Numbered from the stretch's first letter, positions 51,254 through 60,573 are shown. The stretch: DNA of 64,000 bases from Streptomyces zagrosensis (GCF_014203645.1 NZ_JACHJL010000010.1:274714-338713), one strand, 5' to 3'. The notes: generated by a model not told the origin, from the sequence alone. A program made the numbers and translations.

Positions 51254-51575
51254 CTACCAGCCGAATTCCATCTGAATCGGGATGCCGTCCACGATTTCGT
51301 TCGGTCTGGGCGTGTGGAGCCACCCCGATCGACACGCCGAGCTGGGTGGCGATGGGCGCGTACAGGTCGGTGGAGACCTCTGGGGTGCGCAGGGAGATCA
51401 GGAGGCGTAGCTGACGGGCAGGCCGATGCGGTCGTTGCGCCTGTTCGCCTTCCACCAGCCTCCGACGGGGTAGACGGCGAGCGTGCCGCAGTCGGCGAGT
51501 TCGGCCGCCGATCCGCGCCAGATGTCCGCGTGCAGTGAGCCGAGGTTGCGGGCCCGAGGGCCGACCAGCCACCTG
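51254..51575 (-). pseudogene. Possible S8-peptidase C-terminal remnant
   Basis: In shifting minus-strand frames one reads RWLVGPRARNLGSLHADIWRG, GTLAVYPVGGWWKANRRNDRI, ISLRTPEVSTDLYAPIATQL and finally EIVDGIPIQMEFGW. I believe this resembles the C-terminal domain of a group of subtilisin-like (S8) peptidases found with AAA ATPases, but recall is uncertain. At least two frameshifts are present, and no catalytic triad is in the window. Confidence 0.35.
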
Positions 51576-51584
51576 TTGTGGGAC

Positions 51585-52265
51585 TCGAATGCCCTGGGAT
51601 TGCCGAGGCCGTCGCTCCGAGGTAGTGGGCCGGGGTGATGATGGTGGTGATCTCGACGGCACGCCCGTCAGCGGTCCGGCCGGTGCGCCGGATGTCGGTC
51701 ACCCTGCGCTCCGGAGAGATTTCCAGTGCGCGGGTCTCGGCCTCCGTAGGCAGGCGGCTGGGGGTGGTCCGCTCGTCGAGATGGGTCTGCGCGAAGCCCA
51801 GACCGATCAAGACGGCCCTCGCAGCGCCCGGAGTGAGCGGGACCGGCTCTTCCAGCACGGTGTTCTGCGCGACCGTCAGGGGGAACCAGCTTGTGGTCTG
51901 GCGAGCAGCCGACTCCTGCGCACGAGATAGCTGGCTTGTCCGGGTTCGACGCCCAGGACGTCAGCGATATCGTCTGGCGGCTCGGCCCGCTGGACAACGA
52001 CCTCGTACCGGGGCTCCAGCCCCAGCGCCAGAATCTGATCAGCCGGGTCGTGCCCCGCGGTGGCCGAATGGGAGACCGGCGGGAGCCGGGTTACGACCGT
52101 TCCGCGCCCCTGCCGGGGCCGCACCAGTCCCTTGGCCGCCAGGACGCTCATCGCCCGGTTCACCTCTGGGTGTGACGCCACCGGCGCCGTGACCCGACCT
52201 CGCCTGCCAGCTTGGAGGAACACCCGATGCTGTACGACATCACCGCCAGCCCCCTGGCCCCGCCC
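51585..52265 (-). pseudogene. GntR/UTRA family regulator, frameshifted
   Basis: The end of the winged helix is seen in HPEVNRAMSVLAAKGLVRPRQGRGTVV. The UTRA effector domain then runs through DDIADVLGVEPGQASYLVRRSRLL and, after a frame change near 51870, VLEEPVPLTPGAARAVLIGLGF and LEISPERRVTDIRRTGRT. The N-terminal half of the DNA-binding domain is missing. Inactive. Confidence 0.65.
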
Positions 52266-52296
52266 GAGGTTCGCGGATGATCCGTAGCCCGTGTCC

Positions 52297-52953
52297 TCAT
52301 TGTTCGCAGGAGTCGTGCGTGTGCAGGCTGGTGGTCACTGTGTGGTGCGGCAGCGGGTAAGAGCGTGGCTGCTCGGGTGGGGCGGCTTGTGCTTTTGCTG
52401 CCTTGGCCGGGGTGTGCTGGTCGAGGTCGGGGTTGCGTACGTTGGCCCCGACTTCGTCGGTGAGCTTGTGGCGGACCTCTGGGGCTGGCGGCGCTGGCCA
52501 AAGCTGCAGCAGGTGCTGTTCCAGGACTGTGTCTCCCTCTTCCGCCCACATGTCTCCTTCTTCTGCTGCTGCGTCACGGCCGCGTGCATGGACGCGCACT
52601 CGCCACCATCGGGGCTCGTTGCCGGTCGGTAGGCAAAGCTCTTCGATGCAGTCGGCGGTCACATCGCCGATGTTGAGTTCGCCAAGGGGCACGTGCATGC
52701 TGACGTCTACGATCTCGTTCCAGCCGTCCACGTGCTGCGCTGGTTCTTCTTTCGTCACCTGGATGGTGAGGTCCACGTTGCCCCAGGACGTACCGGTCAT
52801 GACGCTGATGTAGGTGCCGGCGGAGTTGACCGAGACCAAGCCGTTGCCGCCTGTGAGGTCTTCCGCTGTCAGCTCCACAGGCTCGGCGTGCGCTCCGTAC
52901 AGGACGTACTGGGAGTGCGACATGCTGATCCGCATGTCCCTTTGGTCGGACAT
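52297..52953 (-). CDS. Conserved hypothetical protein
   Basis: The 218-residue protein has no family I can name. Residues ~1-115 look like a small beta-rich domain (SQYVLYGAHAEPVELTAEDLTGGNGLVSV, GTYISVMTGTSWGNVDLTIQV). Residues 116-165 are acidic and helical (GRDAAAEEGDMWAEEGDTVLEQHLLQLWPA), and the tail is Pro/His-rich. No signal peptide is present. AGGAAAGAG precedes the ATG at 52953. A long hairpin lies 23 bp upstream of the start. Confidence 0.65.
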   Translation of the reverse strand: MSDQRDMRISMSHSQYVLYGAHAEPVELTAEDLTGGNGLVSVNSAGTYISVMTGTSWGNVDLTIQVTKEEPAQHVDGWNEIVDVSMHVPLGELNIGDVTADCIEELCLPTGNEPRWWRVRVHARGRDAAAEEGDMWAEEGDTVLEQHLLQLWPAPPAPEVRHKLTDEVGANVRNPDLDQHTPAKAAKAQAAPPEQPRSYPLPHHTVTTSLHTHDSCEQ

Positions 52954-52975
52954 CGTTTCTCTTTCCTAGGCGTGG

Positions 52976-53019
52976 CGCCGCGGTCCCTGTTCTCATCATC
53001 GAGAACAGGGACCGCGGCG
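52976..53019 (-). terminator. 19-bp perfect hairpin between a tiny ORF and a gene
   Basis: CGCCGCGGTCCCTGTTCTC and its complement surround a 6-nt loop. On the minus strand it follows the stop of a 21-codon ORF by 20 nt and precedes the next start by 22 nt, with no T-tract. It could be a terminator, an attenuator or a translational control element. Confidence 0.7.
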
Positions 53020-53039
53020 TGCTACGGGTGGTGCGCAGA

Positions 53040-53105
53040 TCAGACGAAGACCCAGAATGCCTCGCGTTCCAGCACGCGCTGTTTGAGGTTGAAGGCGGTG
53101 GTCAT
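53040..53105 (-). CDS. 21-codon ORF, possible leader peptide
   Basis: The ORF encodes MTTAFNLKQRVLEREAF followed by WVFV and a TGA. GAGGCGG lies just upstream of the ATG. It is followed by the strong hairpin at 52976-53019. It may be a leader peptide, a small protein or chance; the family is not recognised. Confidence 0.35.
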   Translation of the reverse strand: MTTAFNLKQRVLEREAFWVFV

Positions 53106-53237
53106 GCCGCCTCGTTGGTCCTGCTCACCCCTGGGCACGGCTGCGACACCACGGCTCTCCTTGGAAGCTTCGTGCCGCCCTCGTGCGTGCGAGCGAAGGG
53201 GTACTCATCGCAGGACTTTCCCTTACCGGGCTTCATC

Positions 53238-54347
53238 TCAGCCGCCACTGACAACGCCCGCGGGGCGATCGCCGTGATGGGCCAGGGCCTGGTGCGGGTC
53301 GTGGCCGGGGGCGGGGAGGTAGTCGGTGTGGACGGTCGCGGCGGTCAGCCGCGGGACCGCGTGGATCAGGGCGTGCTCGGCGGCGACCGCGAGTTCGTGG
53401 GCCTCGACCACGGTCAGGTGCGCGTCGACGACGATGTCGGCCTCGGCGCGCAGGGCGTGCCCGATCCACCGCATCCGCAACGGCCCGATGCCCCGTACTC
53501 CCTGCACGCCGCGCAGGGTCTGCTCGGCGGTGGTGACCAGGGCGGGGTCGACGCTGTCCATCAGGCGGCGGTAGACCTCACGGGCGGCGTCCTTGAGAAC
53601 CAGCAGGATCGCGGCGGTGATCAGCAGGCCAACGACCGGGTCGGCCGCCTGCCAACCCACCGCGGCGCCGCCGGCACCCAGCAAGACGGCCAGGGAAGTG
53701 AAGCCGTCGGTACGGGCGTGCAGCCCGTCCGCGACCAGCGCGGCAGAACCGATCTTCCGCCCGGTGCGGATGCGGTAGCGGGCCACCCACTCGTTGCCTA
53801 CGAACCCCGTCAGCGCGGCCGCCGAGACGGCCCACAGGTGGGTGATATCGCGGGGGTTCATCAGTCGGTCGACGGCCACCCAGGCGGCCAATGCCGCCGA
53901 TGCAGCGATGGTCGCCACGATCAGGATGCCGGCCAGGTCCTCGGCCCGGCCGTAGCCGTAGGTGTAGCGGCGGTTCGCCGCCCGCCTCCCCAGGACGAAC
54001 GCGATCCCGAGCGGGATCGCGGTCAGCGCATCAGCGGCGTTGTGGATCGTGTCGCCGAGCAGCGCCACCGACCCCGACAGGGCGACGATCACCGCCTGGA
54101 CGACGGTGGTGATCCCCAGGATGGCCAGGGAGATCCACAGTGTGCGCATCCCCTCCCGGGAAGTCTCCATCGCCGCGTCGACCTTGTCGACGGCCTCGTG
54201 ACTGTGCGGGGCCACCAGGTGCGCGAGTTGGTGCCGCAGCCGGGCCGGCAGCGAAAGCCCGTGCCGGTGCGCCGTCTGCGCAGACCCGCGCCCGTGGTCG
54301 TGGTCGTGGTGGTGGTCGTGCGTGTGAGTGTGCCGATTCCCCTCCAT
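53238..54347 (-). CDS. Cation diffusion facilitator (CzcD/ZitB-like metal exporter)
   Basis: The ~369-residue protein is a proton-driven Zn/Co-type exporter. It opens with a metal-binding His/Asp run (HTHTHDHHHDHDHGRG) and has six membrane helices, with the transport-site pairs in ALLGDTIHNAADALTAIPLGIAF (HxxxD) and ALVADGLHARTDGFTSLAVL (second HxxxD). The C-terminal cytoplasmic domain (~270-345, DPALVTTAEQTLRGVQGVRG) is the metal-sensing ferredoxin-like fold. The ATG at 54347 is favoured over an upstream GTG at 54356. No metal regulator is adjacent. Confidence 0.92.
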   Translation of the reverse strand: MEGNRHTHTHDHHHDHDHGRGSAQTAHRHGLSLPARLRHQLAHLVAPHSHEAVDKVDAAMETSREGMRTLWISLAILGITTVVQAVIVALSGSVALLGDTIHNAADALTAIPLGIAFVLGRRAANRRYTYGYGRAEDLAGILIVATIAASAALAAWVAVDRLMNPRDITHLWAVSAAALTGFVGNEWVARYRIRTGRKIGSAALVADGLHARTDGFTSLAVLLGAGGAAVGWQAADPVVGLLITAAILLVLKDAAREVYRRLMDSVDPALVTTAEQTLRGVQGVRGIGPLRMRWIGHALRAEADIVVDAHLTVVEAHELAVAAEHALIHAVPRLTAATVHTDYLPAPGHDPHQALAHHGDRPAGVVSGG

Positions 54348-54794
54348 AAATCTCACCGTGGCACACGGATTCGATTGCAGCTACAGCCGTCATACCCACC
54401 CTGACCAGGTGCGATGCTCTCGCAACAGCGCACGCCGGGCATCTGGCCGACAACCACCAGCTCACACCCCTCCTGCCCCGGGCGCCCACCGGGACGGGAC
54501 GGATTCCCGGCAGGTGTGCGACGGGAAGGATCTGCTCTGCGCCCGGGTCGCTCAGCAACCCCCGGACACCGTGGTCTCTGCCGACACCCGGCCGGTACGT
54601 GCGATCGGCTCAGATGCCGGGAAGGCCGGCCGCGCCGAGGCCGAGGGCGGCGCTGACGCGAGGGCGCGCAAGACACTCGATCGAAACCGCCGCGCTCGGT
54701 GATGGGTGCCGGGGCAGCCGGCTCGTGGCTCCGGTCGGGGCCCACCAGCCCGGCAATCGCCGACCGCCGAGGTCGGTTAGCGCCGTCGCCGTCG
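54348..54794. other. Intergenic stretch with nothing recognised
   Basis: This lies upstream of the CDF exporter and downstream of lanC, both on the minus strand. It should hold the exporter promoter and the lanC terminator, but I could not identify either. Open frames here look like chance frames. Confidence 0.45.
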
Positions 54795-56021
54795 TCAGGA
54801 CAGCAGGAGGAGGCTGTCCCAGGCGTCGGGTGGTGCGGGGAGGATGCCTGCGAGGTCGGCCAGGGCCAGTGCTGTTCCGGTTCGCCCGGTGAGGAAGCCG
54901 GGTGTTCGGCGGCGGGGCGGGGCGTCCACGGTGGTGGGGGCGGCGCGGTCGGTCACTGCGGGGCAGGGGAGGCGTCGGGCGCACTGGAGGACTCCGGCCG
55001 TGCCGTGGCACAAGGCGGAGCCTTCGGTGTCCCAGTGGATCGCTGGGCGTTCGGCGAGCGCTCGCATGGCGGCGTGCGCCGTTTGGTGGAGTTCGGGCTT
55101 GGCGAGTGCCTGATGGGCGGTGGCCAGGGCGGTGGTGATGCCGGGGACTCCGTAGCACCAGGCGGTAGTGCGCCCCCTGGGGGTGCCTGCGGGCTGTTCG
55201 TCGCGGGCAAGGGCGTCGCCGCTGATGTGGGGTGGCCAGGTGAGGTTGGGGCTGCGCCAGGTGAGGAGCCACTGGGCGGCGGTGTGGACGGCCTCGACCT
55301 GTCCGGCGACGGTGTGTCCGGCGGGGTGGGCGGTGGCCAGCAGTGCCAGGGGGCCGGCGATGCCGTGGGCGAGTCCGGTGGTTGCCGCGCCGCTGGCCGG
55401 GGCGCGGACGGTGGATGGGTGGAGCTCGGCGGGCAGCCACCATCCCGGGCGCTGTCCCTGGGGTGTGAGGGTCAGGTGTGTCAGGGCGGTGAGGGCGGCG
55501 TGCAGTCCGGGTTGGGCCTGGTGGTGGTGCCCGCGGTGGTGGGCGGCCAGCAGGACGCGGCCGATGCCGGTCAGGCCCTTGATGACGTCGTAGATGGCCC
55601 AGGGTGTGGCCTGTTGGTGGGCGGCGCGACGGTGGTGGTGGTCGGCGAGGGCGATGGCGCGTGCGGCGAGCCAGGTGGTGGCTCGGGGCAGCAGGGCGTG
55701 GTGGGGGTCGTGGGGTGGCAGGTAGCCGGTTCCGATGATCAATGAGGCGGCGAGCGCTCCGGGTCCGGTGTAGATGCCGTCTGCGGGCGCGGTGCCCAGG
55801 TGGCGGGCCGCCGCGTCCCAGTGGGCCGTGGCCGTGGCCGTCGAACCGGGTTCGGCTTCGGCGAGGCAGGCGTGCAGCAGAGCGGTACCGGCCAGGCCGT
55901 AGCACAGGGTGTGGGCGGCCCGTGGGGTGAGTGCGGCGGTGATGGTCTCGGGGTCGCGGAGGTCGCGTGCGATTTCCAGCGCTCGCTGAGCGGCACGAGC
56001 ACGCAGATCGGTGGTGGTCAT
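54795..56021 (-). CDS. lanC: Lanthionine synthetase C-like cyclase
   Basis: The 408-residue protein is the cyclase of the lanthipeptide cluster, adding cysteine thiols to dehydroamino acids. The alpha-toroid signature is visible: LCYGLAGTALLHA, GLAHGIAGPLALL (the GxxHG loop), TAWCYGVPGI with the first Zn Cys and SALCHGTAGVLQCA with the Cys-His Zn pair. Its ATG overlaps the lanB stop (ATGA), so the two are translated together. Confidence 0.88.
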   Translation of the reverse strand: MTTTDLRARAAQRALEIARDLRDPETITAALTPRAAHTLCYGLAGTALLHACLAEAEPGSTATATAHWDAAARHLGTAPADGIYTGPGALAASLIIGTGYLPPHDPHHALLPRATTWLAARAIALADHHHRRAAHQQATPWAIYDVIKGLTGIGRVLLAAHHRGHHHQAQPGLHAALTALTHLTLTPQGQRPGWWLPAELHPSTVRAPASGAATTGLAHGIAGPLALLATAHPAGHTVAGQVEAVHTAAQWLLTWRSPNLTWPPHISGDALARDEQPAGTPRGRTTAWCYGVPGITTALATAHQALAKPELHQTAHAAMRALAERPAIHWDTEGSALCHGTAGVLQCARRLPCPAVTDRAAPTTVDAPPRRRTPGFLTGRTGTALALADLAGILPAPPDAWDSLLLLS

Positions 56022-58870
56022 GGTCGGTGGAGGAGGTCGGCGGCCAGGCTCCGCATGAGGTGTTCGTGCCCGGGGTCGGTGGTGAGCATGCGGTTGGCGT
56101 GTAGGTGGATGACGTCGCTGGCGCACCGCGCGGCGTGCGGTGGCGCGAGGGTGTCGCGGTAGGTGGTGAGCGCAGTGTGGCGTTCGGTGTGTGCGGTGGC
56201 CAAGTCGGCTTCGGTGAGCAAGGTGGTCGTGGCCTGGGTCAGTTGGGGGCGGAGCGTGTCGCGGCGGCGGCGCTGGAGCGGGGTGAGGCGGCCAGGGGCC
56301 AGGGCGAGGTGGGCGTGGTCGGGCGCGAGGGTGCGGGCGATGTCGGCGGCGCTGATGGCGGCCAGCAGGAGGCGTTGATCTTCGGTGTGGACGAGGGCGG
56401 CCAGTGCGAGGCGGCTGTCGGCGCAAAAGAGGTGCTCGGCGGCGGTGATGGCGTGCGGGCCGCCCCAGCGTTCGATCTCCGGCGCGTAGGGCTCCAGGCG
56501 CAGGGCGCCTGTGGGCAGGAGGCCGCGGCGGTGGAGCCGGTCGGTGTCCTCGGCGAGTTGTGGTTGTACGAGGCCGGCGAGGGTCTGGGGGTCGGCGTGC
56601 CAGCGCAGGCGCAGGTGGGGGCCCAGGGCGGGGGTGGTGTAGCGCAACCAGAACCAGCGGTTCACCTGTGGCGCAAGGTGGGTGAGCAGCGGGGTGAGTT
56701 CGCTCAAGACGGTGTCGTGGAGGCGGGCGGGCGCGGTGAGGGTGGCGGAGAGCCACTGGCTGCCGGGCAGGTAGGCGCCGCTGCCCGGGGTGCGCAGTGC
56801 GGCTCGCGGATCGGGGAGCGCGGGCGGTGGGGCGTGGCGCCGGGTGAGGGGGACGACGAGGTCGAGCAAGTGGCGGGCGCCGTTGGGGCCTTCGACTACG
56901 GTCTGTTCCGCGAGGGGGGCCATGGGCTCGGCCAGGGTGCGAGTGCCGCGGTGGATGCTGCGTCGCAGCAGTTCCCGTTGATCGGCGTGGCGCAGATCCA
57001 GGGGGAGGTGACGGTCGGCCTCCTCTGCGACGAGGACAGGCGGTGGCGCCGGGCGGGTATGGGTGTGCCAGGCGGTCAAGTGTGCGTCGAAGGCGGCGCG
57101 GTGAGCGGCGGCTGCGGCCAGGGGCTCGGGTATGCGCCAGCGTGCGGGCGCGAGGAGGATGTCGCGGTAGCGCACGCGCGGGGTGGCGGGCCAGTAGGTG
57201 AGCGGGTACCAGGACCATGGGTGCCACGGCCGGGCATCGGCGTGGCCAAGGAGGTGGAGCAGGTAGGCGGCCGGAGGCAGGTGTTGGGGTGCGAGGCGGT
57301 TGTAGAGCACGGAGGCGACCGGCCGGTGGTGGACGGTGGACCACAAGATCAGGTGGGTGCCGTTGGTGGTCAGCGCGAGGTCGTCGAGCATGAGGTCGCC
57401 GGGGCGGGCGGGGACGCCGAGCGGGATGCGCCAGGGGGCGGCGCCGGTCTCGGCGGACAGGGCGCTGGCCGGGCCGGTGCCCGGGCGGCAGACGATCTCC
57501 GCGGTCATCGTCCCGCTGCCGACATCGCGGTCCTGGCGGGGTGCTAGGTGGGGGAGGTGGCGTATCCACCGCCCGGGAGCTGCGCCGGCCGTCTGCGAAC
57601 CGGTGCCCGGGCGCACCGCGATCCGCACGCCGCCTTGAGCGCGCAGGAGTTGGACATGGATCTCGGCTGTGCGCGGTGGAGGGAGCACAGAGGGGTTGGC
57701 GAGCTGGTCGATGTCCTCTTCACCGAGGACTAGTTCACCGTCAGGCGAGGAGACAGCGTCGGCTAGGAGGCGGGCGAGCGCAGCGGTGCGCTGTTGCCTG
57801 GGCTCTTCCTGTCTGCCGAGTGCGTCGGCGGGGCCGGGGGGACCCAGGCCGGTGACGGAGTCGAGGACTTCGCGCAGCGGTACGAGCCGGTGGCGACCGT
57901 AGACGGTACAAAAGCGCCGGTGGTAGTCGATCAGGGGACCGTGCCGGTGGCCGATGCGCCACAGCACGCCCGCAGCTTGGGCGGCTTTCTCCCCCACCTT
58001 CGGCGGCAGGGCGATCTCCGCGTCGGCCACGGTGTCCACGACCAGCGGCCGGTGTGTGGGATAGAGGGCGTCGGCTACCTCGCGGGCCTGTGCCAGCAGC
58101 GCCCGCCGTGCCATGGCGCCGGGCGCCAGCTCGTCGCAGCGGGCCAGGATCTGATCCAATCGGTCCAGGGCCGGCCGTACGGCGGCGGTGGCCGGCATCT
58201 TGGCCAGCAGGTGCCGCAAAGGATGGGTGCCTGCGTTGGCCGGGACCAGGTCGGTCAGCAGCAGACCGGTGTCGATCATGTCGAGTACCGCGCGCCGGGC
58301 GTGCTGTTCGGCGGCGCGAGGATGGCGGCGCATCAGCGTGGCGATCAAGTCGGTGGCCGCGATGCCGTCGCGGCTGGCGCTCAGCAGCCACAGCGAGACC
58401 GTGGTGGCGCGCACGCTCGCCGGCTGCATCCCTCCGGGGGCGGGGCATCCCGCCTCCAGCCGGTCCCCGCGCGTGGCGGCCCACGGGGCGGCGGTCAAGG
58501 TCAGGGCAAAAAGCAACTCCGGCTCCACCCGCAGCGCCCGGTTGGCGACTTCGGCCAGGAGGGCTGGGCTGGGCACGGTCACGGCCCGGTGCGCGTCCCC
58601 CAGACGCAGCACGGAGGTGGAGGCGGTCAGCGGGGCAGCGGCGACTGCCGCGAATATCCCGTGCGGGGTCGTGCGGGTACGCGAGCGCAGATCGTAGGCT
58701 CGTCGCGTAACGCGGCCACGCTCGGTGGCCTGGGCTTGCTCGGCGCTGCGGCTGGCTAAGAACATGCCTTCCTCCAGCAACGCCTCGCCATCAGCCTCTT
58801 CGCCACCGGCGCCTGGCCGCAGGGGGATACGGGCCATCGCCATCGGGCTGTGAACGAAGACACCGCGCAC
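56018..58870 (-). CDS. lanB: Class I lanthipeptide dehydratase LanB, full length
   Basis: The 950-residue protein contains both LanB parts. The N-terminal glutamylation domain includes SRSAEQAQATERGRVTRRAYDLRSRTRTTPHGIF with the R-x-TPxG block. The C-terminal SpaB-like elimination domain starts about residue 670 (WLSATLTAPARLHDTVLSELTPLL, then WFWLRYTTPALGPHLRLRWH). LanB transfers Glu from tRNA-Glu to Ser/Thr of the precursor and eliminates it. The GTG at 58870 follows GGGAAAGGGAAG, just behind the precursor gene. Confidence 0.9.
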   Translation of the reverse strand: MRGVFVHSPMAMARIPLRPGAGGEEADGEALLEEGMFLASRSAEQAQATERGRVTRRAYDLRSRTRTTPHGIFAAVAAAPLTASTSVLRLGDAHRAVTVPSPALLAEVANRALRVEPELLFALTLTAAPWAATRGDRLEAGCPAPGGMQPASVRATTVSLWLLSASRDGIAATDLIATLMRRHPRAAEQHARRAVLDMIDTGLLLTDLVPANAGTHPLRHLLAKMPATAAVRPALDRLDQILARCDELAPGAMARRALLAQAREVADALYPTHRPLVVDTVADAEIALPPKVGEKAAQAAGVLWRIGHRHGPLIDYHRRFCTVYGRHRLVPLREVLDSVTGLGPPGPADALGRQEEPRQQRTAALARLLADAVSSPDGELVLGEEDIDQLANPSVLPPPRTAEIHVQLLRAQGGVRIAVRPGTGSQTAGAAPGRWIRHLPHLAPRQDRDVGSGTMTAEIVCRPGTGPASALSAETGAAPWRIPLGVPARPGDLMLDDLALTTNGTHLILWSTVHHRPVASVLYNRLAPQHLPPAAYLLHLLGHADARPWHPWSWYPLTYWPATPRVRYRDILLAPARWRIPEPLAAAAAHRAAFDAHLTAWHTHTRPAPPPVLVAEEADRHLPLDLRHADQRELLRRSIHRGTRTLAEPMAPLAEQTVVEGPNGARHLLDLVVPLTRRHAPPPALPDPRAALRTPGSGAYLPGSQWLSATLTAPARLHDTVLSELTPLLTHLAPQVNRWFWLRYTTPALGPHLRLRWHADPQTLAGLVQPQLAEDTDRLHRRGLLPTGALRLEPYAPEIERWGGPHAITAAEHLFCADSRLALAALVHTEDQRLLLAAISAADIARTLAPDHAHLALAPGRLTPLQRRRRDTLRPQLTQATTTLLTEADLATAHTERHTALTTYRDTLAPPHAARCASDVIHLHANRMLTTDPGHEHLMRSLAADLLHRP

Positions 58871-58939
58871 CTGGTTCTTCCCTTTCCCTCACGCCGACCG
58901 GAGAGGCCGGGCACCACCGTGCCCGGCCCCGGGGCTGTG

Positions 58940-59152
58940 TCAGCAGCCGGTCGTCGGGCCCTGCGGCGGAGACTCCCCGCAGCCGTCTCCCGTGGTGTCG
59001 CCCTCCTCCTCACCACCCCCGAGCCAGACAAGCAGCCGTCCGGTGTCACACCCGGTGGGGTCCAACTCGAAAGCATCGGCCAGCGCCGACGAAGACTCGC
59101 CCATCTCCTCGACCGGTCGTAAGTGCGCGGATTGCGGTGCTGCCATCCCCAT
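58940..59152 (-). CDS. lanA: FxLD family lanthipeptide precursor
   Basis: The 70-residue peptide has the FxLD leader motif as FELD at residues 28-31. The core begins about residue 32 and holds three cysteines (35, 58, 70) and Thr 33, 37, 53, 54, 67, 68 and Ser 61, so up to three (methyl)lanthionine rings are possible. The last residue is the third Cys. A short GGGEEEGD linker divides the core. The ATG at 59152 has GAGG 8 nt upstream; an ATG two codons later is also plausible. The gene stands between the methyltransferase and lanB. Confidence 0.88.
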   Translation of the reverse strand: MGMAAPQSAHLRPVEEMGESSSALADAFELDPTGCDTGRLLVWLGGGEEEGDTTGDGCGESPPQGPTTGC

Positions 59153-59229
59153 TCCCCTTTCCTCTACCCTCCGGGCACGCCGCCCAGAGAAGCGAAGTTG
59201 GCCCCCTGGCTACCGGCGGCCCCGCCATG

Positions 59230-60444
59230 TCAGGTGATGGACAGGCGCACGCTGGGTTTGTCCACCATGACCCCGCCCGGGGTGCGCCGGTCGCCGGAAC
59301 GGTAGGCACGCACCACCGGCTCCTTGGTGGCGTGCCGGTCGAAACAGCGCACCGCTTCGCAGAGGTAGGTGGCAAGCTGCTCACGGCCGGGCCCGTGGGC
59401 GATCACCCCCAACTCGTACCGCTCAGGGCGCACCTGCGGCACCTGCCGCAGCGTGAGATAGGCCAGCGAGTCCTCGTTCCACACCGCGGGCATCCCTGTG
59501 CCCAGCACCCAGCCGACCAGGCCCTGCTCGGCCGCCTCCTGTGTCGCGCGCAGCCTGCCGTACGGGGCGACCGCGCCCGCCAGCCACACCTCCAACCGCG
59601 GCAACACACCGCCCGCCGCCCCCAGCTCCACCCCCGTCCACTGCTCATGCTTGGGGCCGGTGAAAGCCGTGACCAGTGATTTCTCGTCGGCCACCTGGTC
59701 CTCATCCACCGTCAACCGCACCTCGCGGCCGGCCAGCTGCACGACGCGGGGAGCGTGCGCGCTACTGCCCTGCATGGCCACGAAGCCACTGACGATCAGC
59801 GCGTCACTGCGCAGATGCGCTTCCTCGCGGCCGAAGGCAATGGTGCGCGACATGCCGCGAAAGCGCAGCGGAACCACCAGCCGCCCATCTGCCGCGAGTT
59901 GGTCACACCAGGCCACAGGCACATCGGCGGCGCCGACAGTGACCAAAATGCGATCGAACCCCCGTGTCGGCGCGCCCGGCAACGGCTGCGCGCCGTCGGC
60001 CTGCCGCACCCGCACCCGGCCGTACCCGGCCTGGTCCAGCAGCGTGCGGGCACGCTCGGTGATGTCCGGATCGATATCGGTCGATGTCACCAAGGACTGG
60101 TCTTGCGTCAGCTCAGCCAGCAGCGCGGCGTTGCATCCCCCCGAACCGATTTCCAGCACCGTCATCCCCGGCGCTACCTGGGCAGCTTCCAGCATCCGCG
60201 CGTGCAACCAGGGCGCGGAAAGCGAACTCACTGGTCTACCCGCGGCGTTGTGCTTCGTGAAGATCGCCTCCGGTGCCCCGTAGACCTCCCCAGCACTCAC
60301 CTCGGGTGCGAACGCATGTCGAGGCACCACGCGAAAAGCTGCCTCGACCTCAGGCGAGCAGATCGCCCCCCGCGCCCGCAGGTCGGTCACCATCCGCTCC
60401 CGCAGATCCGCATGCGCGAGCACACCAACACCCGTCTTCGGCAC
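59230..60444 (-). CDS. FxLD-system methyltransferase (protein L-isoaspartate O-methyltransferase type)
   Basis: The 404-residue protein has a PIMT-type domain (~10-230): RVVPRHAFAPE, AGRPVSSLSAPWLHARMLEAA, VLEIGSGGCNAALLAEL (SAM loop) and RILVTVGAADVPVAWCDQL. A C-terminal half of ~170 residues is typical of the lanthipeptide-associated members. PIMT homologues in such clusters methylate Asp side chains of the modified peptide, leading to succinimide or isoaspartate in studied cases. The GTG at 60444 has AGAGGA 8 nt upstream. It is the first gene of the cluster. Confidence 0.85.
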   Translation of the reverse strand: MPKTGVGVLAHADLRERMVTDLRARGAICSPEVEAAFRVVPRHAFAPEVSAGEVYGAPEAIFTKHNAAGRPVSSLSAPWLHARMLEAAQVAPGMTVLEIGSGGCNAALLAELTQDQSLVTSTDIDPDITERARTLLDQAGYGRVRVRQADGAQPLPGAPTRGFDRILVTVGAADVPVAWCDQLAADGRLVVPLRFRGMSRTIAFGREEAHLRSDALIVSGFVAMQGSSAHAPRVVQLAGREVRLTVDEDQVADEKSLVTAFTGPKHEQWTGVELGAAGGVLPRLEVWLAGAVAPYGRLRATQEAAEQGLVGWVLGTGMPAVWNEDSLAYLTLRQVPQVRPERYELGVIAHGPGREQLATYLCEAVRCFDRHATKEPVVRAYRSGDRRTPGGVMVDKPSVRLSIT

Positions 60445-60573
60445 GCACACCGTCCTCTGCCCGCATAGCGCAGGGCCTTGATATCTGGGGTAAGCCGCTA
60501 TGTAAGCACGGCGCAATGCCGCGATGGACCCCCAACCAACGCACTCCAGCCAAAGTGGACGTGTGGCCTGACG

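Noticed and set aside
53019..54404. 461-codon plus-strand frame opposite the CDF exporter
   Set aside because: Asp/Gly/Gln-rich antisense shadow, while the minus strand has full CDF motifs.
56105..57547. 480-codon plus-strand frame opposite lanB
   Set aside because: Gly/Val/Glu-rich shadow of the LanB coding strand with no motif.
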